From contig OY986436.1 of the NCBI GenBank assembly GCA_963920525.1, forward strand, positions 85,902,970-85,966,969: 64,000 nucleotides of DNA. Direction: 5' to 3'. Each line of letters starts with the position of its first letter. Position 1 is the first letter of the stretch. Positions 21,184 to 32,335 of this stretch are shown here, piece after piece. Position numbers and translations under genes: made by a program. The notes under the pieces were generated by a model. The model made no database searches, was not told the origin of the DNA, and saw only the letters and a program-made list of their open reading frames with translations. Source of the DNA: Dichetophora obliterata. Its lineage: Eukaryota; Arthropoda; Insecta; Diptera; Sciomyzidae.

Positions 21184-23049
21184 CACTGAGAATATATATT
21201 TTTTTGTATCAACTAAGATTTGGCAACAAGCAGCATACTAGCTTAAGTCAAAATAAATATTTGGAAAGTTCTTGAATTGTGAAAGGAGGCGTTACATCTC
21301 CCATACAACCAAAATTTGCAATATCGAATAGCTTTGGACAAGTGCATTTTCACTGATAACATTTTATGGGCATTGCAAAAGGGCGTGGCACCTCCAACAC
21401 CACCAAAATGTGCGATATCGAATAGCTTTAGAGTCAAAGGTCGCACAGCCTCGGAATTTAATATTTAAACTCAATTTACACATACAGTTTCACTTATAAC
21501 ATTGTCCCTTTAAACCAAGTTCGGAGCGCTCTTAATTCGGACTCTGAAAAGAGCCTTATTAAAGAGGATTTTATGAGTTCCCTCTTATTTATGAGTTTTT
21601 AAAGTGTATTTTTTGTATTTTCATAACGCACACTCCTGAAAAGTACTTATTTCGGATTGTTTTTGGAGTACTTCAGTTAAGGGCTCAGAAAAAACTCAAA
21701 TTTAAAAGTGTTTTGTGAAAAGCCTCCTGAACATGAGTTTTTAATGTGTATTTACTGTATTTAAAAAAACTAGGCATTTTCAAAATACAAATTTTAAGAA
21801 AAAAGTAGGTTTTGACGGTTTTCATTGACATAAAATTAAAATTATTTCATTCCGTTCAGTAATCGTGTGTGAATATTATTATATTCAGACATGTTTGGAT
21901 AAATAATACTAGCCTACAAATTTCGTATCCGGTAAACCCATTAACATTCCTATATGTACTTTCATCGCTGGCTTAAAATCTGTACTCAATTTCCTACTAT
22001 ATTGTAAGATCTTTTGTTTTAGCTTTGTTGCAATCGTCTAAAGTTAGAATTTAGATAAAAAAACTGTTGATCAAGTGTATTTTTACATAAAAAACAGACA
22101 TTTTTAATTTGCACGATTCCAGCTCCTATAAAACTGTTGATATTTCGTTGGATAATCTCAACATTTTTGCTCCGCTGCCGCACATGACACGACAGTGGTT
22201 GATATATTGATTGAAAAGTTGATATATTTTCTTAAATACAAAATATTATTTTTTTTTATGTTAAGTAGTTTAGATTCTAGATTAATAATACTAAACACGT
22301 GCCAAAAACCTAAAACACCCTGTATCTTGAAAATTTTACAATATATGAGGAAACTGAGTACAGATTTGAATCCATAGCTAAAATTTTCTTTTCGATGCTC
22401 ATATTCAAAGGAAAACAAGCTCATTTTCTGCACTTTTATGTTTATTTTATGAAGAAAAAAAGGGCAAAAATAGGAATTATAAAAGATTCTTTTAGGATTC
22501 ATATTGATGCCTCATAAGAGCGACCAGTTTCAAAGGAAAACTAGCACTTTTTGGAAACTTTAAAGAGTCTTTTATGAGTATTTAAAGGCCAATATAAGAT
22601 TCCTAAAAGACTCTTACAGGAGTCCGAATAAATTACTTTTGAGAGTCAAAAAAGTATCATTTTGTGCTCATATTTGAGCTCTTAAAGAGGGACCACTTTC
22701 AAAGAAAAAACTGCTCTTTTATGAAACTTATAAGAGCTCAGTATGAGGGCTCTGGCTCCTACAAATGAGTCATAAAAGAGTCTTTAAAGACTCATATGGT
22801 TTGCAGGGGTATGGCGTTGGATAAGGGGGCGTGGCACCTCCTATTAAACCCAAATTTGAGAAATTGAATAAATACAGGTTTTGAGTTACAGGTCGCACAG
22901 TCACGGAATTCAGTATTCGTCTTAAATTTACACATGCAATTTCACTGATAACATTTTATAGAAGTTTGGCAACGGGGGCGTGGAAGCATCGTTTCGGCTT
23001 TCAGCTTGTTAGATATAACAAAGAATATTTCTCACAAGTTTTTTCAGTG
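21184..23049. mobile_element. TA-flanked CACTGA-ended element, 1.87 kb
   Basis: The ends CACTGAGAATAT and, read inward, CACTGAAAAAACTTGTGAG lie between TA dinucleotides. The surrounding AAAGAGTA/TACTCTTT also happens to be complementary. Modules with GGGCGTGGCACCTCC, AATATCGAATAGCTTT and GGTCGCACAGCCTCGGAATT appear near 21290 and 21370 and again near 22830 in the same orientation. They enclose a segment rich in AAGAGTC/GACTCTT words (21490-22800). No transposase is visible. The module resembles text in the Helitron at 27084 and in the foldback arms. Confidence 0.55.
22480..22800. repeat. Cluster of AAGAGTCTTTAAAGACTC-like palindromic words
   Basis: AAAGAGTCTTTTATGAG, AAAGACTCTTACAGGAGTC, CATAAAAGAGTCTTTAAAGA and GACTCATATG, plus repeated GACCA.TTTCAAAG.AAAA blocks at 22523 and 22690, form a diverged tandem and inverted array inside the larger element. 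Confidence 0.6.
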
Positions 23050-23057
23050 TACTCTTT

Positions 23058-23876
23058 GCACATAGGCAAATCATTTTGCTATAGTCTTTATTATATCAAA
23101 TATAGCACGTGGCACGCTCTAATATGAACTGTAGAAATATTAGAGTAAAAAAAATTGCAAACTGGATTTGGAATTTTTTTACTCTTTTACACAATCACAA
23201 AGTAGTTCGATACACAAAAACACGAACAAAATAAAAAAACAAAATTGTTTTCTCAACAATCTGTTTTTCGCTCTGCACTCTGGGTGTGTTACCTGACAAG
23301 ACATTTCTACTGGCGCATAGTTCCTAGAGAGTTAATTGAGTGAAGTCTCTTATCTTACTTAAGAGTCCCTACTTTTTTCCCCAACCACTCTCAGAACTCT
23401 AACTATTTGGAAATACCAAGTGTAGTAGGCCTTCAACCCACACTATCGAATCCTTTTCATGGTCTTTTAACATATGGGAACAAATTGAATTCACATCTCC
23501 TAGCATTAGATGTAATTCTGGAGATGGAATGATATCTTAAAATTATTTTTTTCTTAGTCTGTAAAAGCGGTGGATGAATACTGTTAAAAAAATCTTAAGC
23601 TTGCTCCTTTAATTCTCCTGCTGCATGAAATTTCACATAATTTTGCAATAAAATATTCGAAGATGATCTTTTCAGTCACAAAACAAACACACTTTATGCC
23701 AATTTTGTTCATGCGTATGGGCTTGATAAGGCATTTTGAAAGTAAATTATATATTAATCGACTACACTTTAATTATAATTTAAATTTTTTAATTGTAAAG
23801 GGTAATCCAATACGATGTTCCGTTTTCAACTGGGTTGTTTTAAAAGCTGTTATGTGTCCATATGAAGTTTGTGTTT
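23058..23876. other. Non-coding stretch
   Basis: No gene is recognised. Small open frames here have no domain resemblance. Confidence 0.5.
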
Positions 23877-24290
23877 AGTATTCAATACGACTCAATCATG
23901 AACAAACTTACATCTAAAAAACGTTTATTAGTTGTGGAAACTTACTACCAAAATCAATCATCAGTTAGAGAATGTTATAGAGTTCTTCAACATCATTTTG
24001 GTCGTTATGAGCGTCCAAACCATCAAACCATCAAACCGTCCCCAAATTTCGAACCAATTTTACACTATTGAATGAATTCAATTGAAGTGAACTATTGAAT
24101 TTTACATTACCAAGTGAATAGAACCCGTAATTTTAAGAATATTGCTGCAGCAGCAGAGAGTGTTCGTGAAAATCGTGAGCAATCGATTCGTCGCCGGTCT
24201 CAAATTTGGTCGAAATCTGAAAATTGGACCCACAGAATGGACCATTTAAGAGCTAGTCGTGGGCAACATTTGAACAAAATAATTTTTAAA
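23877..24290 (+). pseudogene. Tc1/mariner-like transposase N-terminal HTH relic (DUF4817-like)
   Basis: The frame to 24071 gives LTSKKRLLVVETYYQNQSSV and RECYRVLQHHFGRYERPNHQ, the helix-turn-helix opening shared by many arthropod transposases annotated as DUF4817. A second frame from about 24114 gives NRTRNFKNIAAAAESVREN and REQSIRRRSQ, matching the next conserved block (enI.av..sv.e....SirrRs). A stop and frame change separate the blocks, and the catalytic DDE part is absent. It would have bound transposon ends; here it is a dead fragment. Confidence 0.6.
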
Positions 24291-24302
24291 CATGAGTTGT
24301 AG

Positions 24303-25175
24303 GAACCGAACTATCATTCAAAATAAAGATTTGCTTCAATACATTGATTTTTATGTATTTTATTTAGAAAACAAAGTAGGAAGCTCTTATTGGATCGCCC
24401 TTTATATAATGTATAACATTTATAAGTATTCTGAAAATGGATTACTCAAAAAACTCGCTTTTCTAGAAAAAAAGATATATAAAGTTATTTTAAAAAGATA
24501 TCGACAGATGATTTTAGTTGTGAGCTTTTTATGATGCTTAAGCGTTGTAAAAAGGAATTTCGTCGGAAAATTTGCAATCATAGATTTTTTCATTTAAACA
24601 CAGTTCAAGCTCACCGTGAACCCCATTTTTTCTCGTGTACATGCTTTTTCGTTATCAATAAGATATTTTTTGGTTAAAATGTAAACTTATTCCAAATAAA
24701 ACAGAAGTATGCAATTTTGTGTAACGAACAATTTTTCTGAAGAAACCAAAATGATAGTCCTAATGGTTCAGGAGTTATCGATGTGAAAATGAGTGTATAT
24801 CTTGAGTTATTTTAGATTCTGAGCTAAAAATCTTCAAAAAAATTTTGCTCTAATGTTTTCGGTAAAGTGGCAAAACTAATGTCACCACGAGAGTCCTCAT
24901 ACCAAATGAAGTGAAAAACGTTGAAATTATCATACACACATTTTCGTGCCGCTAAATACTCAATCATTTATTGTACGTTACTTGAAGATTCACATTTTAC
25001 ACAAACTTTTTTGAAGAAATAAACAAATTGATCAACAAGATTCCGAGTGGTATGAGTAATTTTAATTTAATTTTAATTTCCATATTCAAAATTTGTTCAT
25101 ACATTTTTTTTAGTGAATGCTGCTGAATTTATGTGTTTTTGAATTCGCATTGCTAAAGCTGAAGGTTTCCTCCGA
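24303..25175. other. AT-rich non-coding stretch
   Basis: No gene is recognised. The 80-codon plus-strand frame at 24292-24534 has no recognisable domain. Confidence 0.5.
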
Positions 25176-25179
25176 TTTC

Positions 25180-25560
25180 TTATAAAAGTTGAATCTGCGA
25201 GGCATTGTTAGTATTTGATTGAGGTGAGTTTTCTGGTTCATTTAGTGTAACTGTTCTTAAGAGAATGTTGTGCAGAGCGGTGCATGCATTTACAGTCATC
25301 CCTGCAAAACTGCAGATTAACATACATAAGAATCCTTTGTTGAGAGAGACACCTCCATGTTTCTTTAAGAACGCCAAAAAAGCATTTCTACGCAGTTTCT
25401 AGACTTGCAAAGGGCTTCAATATATCGAAACTTTGGCTAATCTTCAGTCTGGTTCGGGAGATGAACCATAATCCCCTGAAAATTTATAATAGGGTTTATC
25501 GTCACACAAAACCTAATTTTATAGTTCAAAGCTATGACTAAAGTTCGATGATGCCCATTT
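25180..25560 (-). pseudogene. PIF/Harbinger-type transposase C-terminal relic
   Basis: On the minus strand, about 25420-25340 reads FFGVLKETWRCLS in one frame. The adjacent frame (ending at 25180) reads GFLCMLICSFAGMTVNACTA followed by LHNILLRT. HARBI1-like DDE transposases end with (A)FG.LK.RWR.L ... iv.AC..LHN, so the order and spacing fit. A frameshift and upstream stops make it non-functional. It could be the source class for the TAA-flanked MITEs elsewhere in the window, but that link is inference. Confidence 0.55.
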
Positions 25561-25664
25561 TCAAATGACCGTTTAATTACATTGCGAATAGCAGAAGATC
25601 AACAAATATACGAGACATGTCTCGTATCATGGCAAAGTAGAATCATCTTTCCTATTTTAAATTT

Positions 25665-26665
25665 TTTTTTTATTCAAAGATTTATGTAATCTTAAAGTCC
25701 AATAGTGGCCCCGATAAAATAAAATAACATAAGTTACAATGTTCAAATGAGATCAGTTTCAAAATTAAAAATAAAAAAGTATTTAATACAAACGAAAAAG
25801 TAAAAAATAAAAAAGTTTTAAAATAGGCTAACAGCCAAGAATCAGCTTTCCCTAACAAATTAAAAAAGGGGTGGGGAGGGGGGGTGAAGGTCCCACAGCG
25901 ATACCAAAGTTTTTGTTTAAAAGTGCTGTCATTTGCTTTTTAAAAACATTACAGGAAGCCTTAAAGTTCTTCATGTCTCTAGGCATAGTATTCCAGAATC
26001 TGGCTGATCTAATTAAAAATGCTCTTTCAAATTGAGAAGAGTTTATTTTGGAATACACAATCTGAAAATTTCTAACAGAGCACGAAAAGGTAAAAGAGTT
26101 AGCAATGTTTTCAGTTATTTTGCATTTGATTTTCTTGTACAACATACACATAAGTCTGAAATTAATGAAATCAAAGAAGGAATAGTTAAGAAATCGAAAT
26201 ACGTGAGTAGAGATGTGTTCTCGGCGTCGAACGTTATACAAAAACCTCACCACACTGTTCACCAGCAGTTGAACTTTGAGCAAATTAGAGGACAAGATAC
26301 CAGAGTAGACTTCCAAGCCATAGGTGAGTTTGGACTTCAGGAGAGCGTGAACAAATCTGAGCCGGATTCTTATGGGTAGATACAGATGCAGACTATAAAG
26401 CTTCCTTAAAGAAAGATTAACTGATGAGATCAATCCATCAATATTGGACTGAAAAGTTAAGTTATTGTCAATTAATAATCCTTAGCACTTCATGTCATTG
26501 ACGAATGCAACGAGCTTATTATTTAGAGAGATTGAAGGGCAGCAGACACCATTCGCAACGGTGTGAAGATACAGGCTTTAGTTTTAGTGGCATTGATACG
26601 TAAAGCATTATCAGCCATCCACGATGATATATAAGAAAGATTATAATTGACGACAGCAAAAAAAA
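25665..26665 (-). pseudogene. 5'-truncated non-LTR retrotransposon (RT thumb and C-terminus)
   Basis: Read on the minus strand from about 26660: SSWMADNALRINATKTKA, the RT segment after the YADD motif, then broken frames, then an open 193-codon frame (26433 to 25852). That frame includes LLKSKLTYGLEVYSG, NSVVRFLYNVRRREHIS and RSARFWNTMPRDMKNFKASC. The order matches the C-terminal third of CR1-like ORFs such as the 944-aa protein at 44655. At least one stop lies near 26485. An A-rich 3' tail corresponds to the T run at 25664-25672. No EN or YADD is present, so it is a dead-on-arrival copy. Confidence 0.75.
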
Positions 26666-27083
26666 CTAGAGGTTTAAATTTGTCTCACTCAGTTAAACAT
26701 AAATAATTTTAATTTAAGAAAACTTGTAATGTTTTCGGTTCACTTTTCGACAGTAAAATATTCTTCGCAAGTTGTGCGATTCATTTGCGACAAATTTCCG
26801 ATAGTTTCACCGACAAAATCCGAAAAAAATGTTTACTGAATAACACTTTCCCAAAATTATTGCAAGCAGATCTTTCCGACACCGAATATCGGCCGAAATG
26901 TGTTACAAAATTCAACTACTGAAGTTTTTTTTTTTTTATTTTAGATTGATTGCATACACAAAACTTTTTGAGGAGAACAGAGTGAGGGTTCTCTTTATTT
27001 TTATATTAGCCAATAATATCAAGAAAATATTCAAATATTTTTTCTAAGGCGATATACTTACTTATACTTATTTTTCAAAATTA
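26666..27083. other. Non-coding stretch before the Helitron
   Basis: No gene is seen; AT-rich with a long T run at 26928. Confidence 0.5.
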
Positions 27084-28813
27084 TCTATATATATAAAATG
27101 GAATGTGTGTTTGTTTATTTGTTTGTTTGTACCTTATAGGAGACCAAACCTCTGGACCGATCTTCCTGAAATTTTCACAGCATTTAACTGGGACTCTGGC
27201 ATGATTAATAGGGTACTTTTTTCGACCACGCCCACTTTAACGCCCCCTTTTTTAAAATTATGTAATGGCTCCCATATAGTTTTTAACAGATTTACTTCAA
27301 ATTGTATACACATTATACTCCAGGCGAGGTAGAAATAAACATTTCTTACGCCACGCCCCATTTCACTCCCCTTTTCACGACAAATTTAAGTTTTAAACTT
27401 TTTGTTCTCTGTACAAATTTGTTCCTTCCAACGAATTATTTTTTATTTGGTAGTATATTGCTCTTAATACTGTTAACGTCGCCATATTACTATGAACCAC
27501 GCCCACTTCACCGCCCCCTTTTTTAATTCGGATACTTACTTATACCACTAACAATGTTTGCTATACAAAATACTTTTTTGTAATATGTATTTACCTAAAG
27601 TTTTATATACTTTTTATCTACAGGTAAGGTAGCCATAGATTTTTTTATTACCAAATCCCCCTTTTTCGCCCCATTTTACTTTAATTAAAATTAATCTGCT
27701 TTCAATCTATACATATAAAAATGAATGTCTGTCTGTCTGTTTGTTTGTTTGTTTGTTTGTGCTCTATAGGAGGCCAAACCCTTGGACCCATCTTCCTGAA
27801 ACTTTCACAGCATTTTAGTATGACTCTGGAAAGAATAATAGGCTATATGAAGTTTTTATTGGACAAAGGGGTGTGGCACTGCCCATATAACCCAAAAATT
27901 TAAATCGCCATATTTTGGGCATTTTTTGACCTACGTTGATGCTATTTGGTACATATGGTATTGGCATAATTAGGAACACGTACCAGGAGAAAAGTGGGTG
28001 GGACCACGCCCCTTTTTAGGAAAATTAAAAATCGCAATATAGTCTTAACTACTGGACCGATCGTCATTAAATTTTCACAATAGGATATTCTTACGAAATA
28101 ATAAATTCTTGACTATATAAAGTTGTTAGTGGACGAAGGGGCGTGGCCTCGCCCATATAACCCAAAATTTAAAATCGTCATATCTTGGGCATTTTTTGAC
28201 CAACGGCGGCAGTATTTGCTATATATGGTATTGGCATGAATAGAAATACGTACCAAAAGAAAAGTGGGCGGAGCACGCCCCTTTGTTTGCGATATATTGG
28301 AGGCTGGACCTGATAACCGATCTTAAATTTTCACAGCGTTCAGCTTTGGCTCAGGAATACTTATTACATGATAATATTTTTCGACCATGCACACTTCTGC
28401 ACCTACTTTTTTACTACGTTTATTAACGGCTTTACCACAAATTTAAAATACATATTAATTAAAATAGTGGGGTAGTCCCATTCTCTTTCTTCCACCACTG
28501 TCTTCAAAACAGCTGATTTTATAATACGTGTTAATTAAAATAGAGAGTGGGGTAACCCCATTCTCATTCTTTCACAACTGACTGCGAAACAGCTGATTGT
28601 GTAATTGCTGCTTTTTGATTGGTCTTAAAATAAAAAGGGGGAGCATGAAGCAAATTACATGCGATTCGGTGCTGAATTCTAATTGGTTTACAACAAAAAA
28701 AGAGGCGAAGCATTGCAATAATTAAATTAAATAAATAAATTTTTGTAAATATATAAATACTTTTAATTTTATTTTAAACGAGGGGGGTAGCGAAGCACAC
28801 CGGGTTCAGCTAG
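27084..28813 (+). mobile_element. Non-autonomous Helitron with a second internal 5' end
   Basis: The left end TCTATATATATAAAATGGAA, after an A/T flank, and the right end CACCGGGTTCAGCTAG followed by T are the canonical insect Helitron termini (5' TC, 3' CTAG, insertion at AT). A second 5'-type terminus, TCTATACATATAAAAATGAA, starts at 27706. The unit 27706-28813 therefore also looks complete, and the leftmost 620 bp may be a fused partial copy. GGACCGATCTTCCTGAAA-type blocks recur at about 27157, 27786, 28054 and 28315. A duplicated block with GGGGTAACCCCATTCTC lies at 28470-28600. There is no Rep/helicase coding sequence, so it depends on an autonomous relative. Confidence 0.85.
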
Positions 28814-30635
28814 TAAAATATAAATGTGGCTGCGTTTACACACCAAAAAAGTCAAAGTCAAATGTGCCACAAAGGTGCACCAGCTTACCCTACAGCATAG
28901 TTTAACATTTAACCTATATATTTCAATATGTTAGTTGGAAACTAAATTTGAAATTTAATTTGTTTGTATACATTTTTAAGTTTTGCTGTTACTTTATTAT
29001 CGAGTATCTAACAATCGGTCAAGAAATTGGGCATTATTCTGAAAATATTTGCTTAGCAGCTAACATTGACTTTGTATTTCAATTCCAAGTGAGCAGTAGT
29101 TTATAGAGTATTTTTTCTGAACTTAATATTCATTACTCCGAGAAAAAGCTTATGTAAAAATAACAAAAAACCTAGTATAATTTAAGTATAAGTGACTTTG
29201 GTAGTTTTCAGCCTACCAAGTCCTTCATCAGGTGTTTTGAGTTGTTCATGTTTTTCGAAGAATGTGATTTTAAAGCAATGCATTGCTTTACATTGCAATG
29301 TATAAAACAATTCATTGCTTGGGTGAATAAGCATTAGCTTATAACTTCCATACAATTCTATCAACACAAGCCGACTTAAGTAATTTGTTTCTCGGTGTAG
29401 AAGCATTTATTTAATACTGTTAATTTCTAGGTTCAAGTGTTGAAAATATCAATTGAAATGTTTGCATCTTATTTTAATTGCACAAACTATTTAACATATT
29501 ACAATATTAAAAAATATTGTTTAAATTTTTGCATAGCAAACGGAAAATATTTTTTACTGCTGCTAAGCTACACATCAAAGAATTTCTGAGAAGAGCGCAG
29601 CATTTAAAAACAACACGCACACGCACACGCACACATTTAAGTAAACACTCAATATTGATTATCAGCAGCTGCTGCAAGCAAATACTCGACAACATACAAC
29701 ACGCCCTTATCGTAGCTTCCGGAATTAAAAAAATACACCAAAATATTCATAATTGGAAATCGCTTTTTATGCAGTACCGACAGAAAGTCAGTAGCATACA
29801 TACATGTAAAAAAGTACATGTAATGTGTATGTGTGTGACTGAGTGTGCATGTGTTTATATAGTTGAATGTTTGTTTGTGCTGCTCGAGTTAAATAGTTAG
29901 ATTTATGTGCGGTTGGCTGTGCAAGTATTATCGAACACACAATATCCGCTTCCGGTGTTCAAAATGCATTTTATCAGAAAATGCATTGCTGCTTAAATAT
30001 TAATAGAAACGGCAGCAACATGATTCCAAAGTATGCAATAACAACAACATGATTTCTATACATCAACAAATACAACAACAACTTTTGCTACTATACCACT
30101 ACAAACTCAGTGATATTCATAGTAAACAATTTTGAAAAATTTGCTCGAAAATCAAGACAATTTAATCAAGTCAAGAAAATTGAATTTGCTTAAATCGTCG
30201 ATGGTCAGTCGGTTGGTAAGTTGAAGTTTGACTGAAGAAATAATTATGACCACATTAATAAGAAGTTCTTGATGAGACCAGGGTATTTTAAGTGAGTTTC
30301 ATTAATCCACAAAATAGTAAATGTCCCTTGAGTTAATTACAACAATGATGAAAGCAAAGCGATTCAACAACAAACTCATCGATTTAATGTTTATATAGTT
30401 ACATTTTTTTGACCACTACATTTCAAAAGCTATTGCCTAGTAACTGAGTTTTTGTTTTAAAATTTACCAACAAACCTTTATGGTTATAAGCTTTAAATGA
30501 AGATTTCACAAATAAATCATTTTTAAAACTAATTGAAAAATTTACAACTTAGAGCGCGCACAAATGTTTTGATACACGGTTTTTATCATAAAATGAAAGC
30601 GAATGAATATTATTAAATTTTATATTGGGTCACTT
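28814..30635. other. Non-coding stretch with CA-type microsatellite
   Basis: No gene is recognised. An ACACGCACACGCACACGCAC microsatellite lies near 29611-29636. The 127-codon frame over it (29517-29900) is driven by this repeat. Confidence 0.5.
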
Positions 30636-30812
30636 AGAATCCACAAATCTTAGAAAAACTTATTCAAAATGGCCACCATTTGCCTTCCAGCAACGCCGAA
30701 GTTTGTCTAGCCACTCGTCGAAAGCAGTACGTACCTCATATATGAGGAAATTTGCCACTGCTCAGACGAGTGTGCGCTTTATGCCCACTCTTTATAACAC
30801 GCCTATATAGCG
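30636..30812 (-). pseudogene. Possible transposase C-terminal fragment
   Basis: On the minus strand one frame reads EVRTAFDEWLDKLRRCWKAN followed by GGHFE, like the end of DDE transposases of the HTH/DUF4817 group (a short helix, R-C, then NG.HFE). Upstream text is broken by stops. The match is short, so confidence is low. Confidence 0.3.
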
Positions 30813-31785
30813 ATTCGATAGAAATAGAAGGAGTTCACCCAAATATTTTGCAAGAACAAGTTTTAGGATAAGAGAAATGTTTGTTTCGGCTAAATGAAGT
30901 GAAAACAGTTAACTGTTACATTTCACTAAATTAAATATTATTAAAAAAATAGTTATTTTCAGGATGGATCAAATCAGTCAACTAATACGCTTACCTCCCA
31001 TGTTTCCGAATTCGGTATTCTAGAAACGATAAAATTGGAATCACATTTCTATTTTGTATCGAAGTTGTGTTTTAAAAGCTGTTGGTCTAAAAGCTGACTA
31101 AAATGTCCGGCTAACATGCCGTTCTCCCATATAATCGAAAACGTCATATGGCATATTTTACAATAAAATTAATGCAGATATTCTTGCTGCAAAAGAAAAA
31201 TGTGTAAAAATGGTATTGCACAAGAAGAACTTGTTTGGGAAATACAACATTCAACAAACTTCGGTTTTGGGAGGTGGGTGTGTTATTAATACGATTAAAA
31301 ATTTTCTTATTCTAAAACATATTTTTGCAAAATTGCATGATTCTACTCCTTTTTTTCTGTATATGTGCTATATGGGCACGCAATTTTGTGCGTTGCGGCT
31401 ATCAGCAATTATGAAATTTAAAAGTTTCGTATTCAAACAAATTAGCACAAGCTCAAATACCTTCACACTTACCACATACAAACACAAAAACCATCTAAAA
31501 GTCAAACAACTTTGCGAATGCATCAAGGGTTATTATTTAAAATGCAAAATTGTGAAAAAGCTATGAGTCGAAAATTGGATATCAAAATGTTGCGGACAAC
31601 CTGCACGAAAAATATTTTCTAATGACTACCCGGTATTAACACACAAACTCATAACGCAGAGAGATACACGCACAATTTATAGGTTTGTGCTTTCCCAATG
31701 TGCACAAAAACGGATGCGGATCTGTTTTAAACCTGTTTCGAGTCCGTCAGTACGCATTTCGCTTTCTTATGTTTCGGCCATAAAT
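30813..31785. other. Non-coding stretch
   Basis: No gene is recognised. The 118-codon plus-strand frame at 31210-31566 has no domain that I recognise and no supporting splice or codon signal. Confidence 0.4.
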
Positions 31786-32335
31786 GGGCATTTTGCAGTA
31801 CCAGTAAAATTGCAGTAAAAATACTTTTTTACAGATTACTGGAAACATTTGTAGTAAAAATAAATTTTTACTGATACTGAGAAAAAAATGCAGTAAAATT
31901 AAAAATAAATTTTTACTGATTACTAAAACCTATTGCAGTAAAAATGTTTCCCCATAAATTTTTACCGATTACTAAAACCAATTGCAGTACAAATAAAATT
32001 TTACAAATTTTCTTTTGAGTTAGCAACAAAACAAAGTATTACAAAATCATCACCAAATTATTACCTCGTTTTTTATACAGTCATTAGTGATTTTTTTTAT
32101 TAGTTTCTTGATTTCGGGTATAGTAGTTGTGCATTGATTTTTGACTACCAGTAACTATTTTCAGTAGTTATTAAAAATTGTGCTGATATTGCAAATGACA
32201 TTTTATTTTAAATTTCAAATAAATTTTTACTGCAATTTTTTTCAGTAATCAGTAATAATTTACTGGTGATACAAACTTCATTTCATTATCAGTAAAATTT
32301 TTCTAATTACTGCTACTTGTAATGCATTGAATATA
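31786..32335. repeat. AGTAAAAATTTTTACTG palindrome-array element
   Basis: GCAGTAAAAAT and AAATTTTTACTGATTACT words recur at about 31828, 31856, 31891, 31938 and 31985, and inverted ones at about 32170, 32223 and 32290. The outer texts GCATTTTGCAGTACCAGTAA (left) and, read inward from the right, GCATTACAAGTAGCAGTAA are similar and may be terminal inverted repeats. It is analogous in design to the ACGAAT element, but I see no tRNA-like module in it. Confidence 0.6.
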
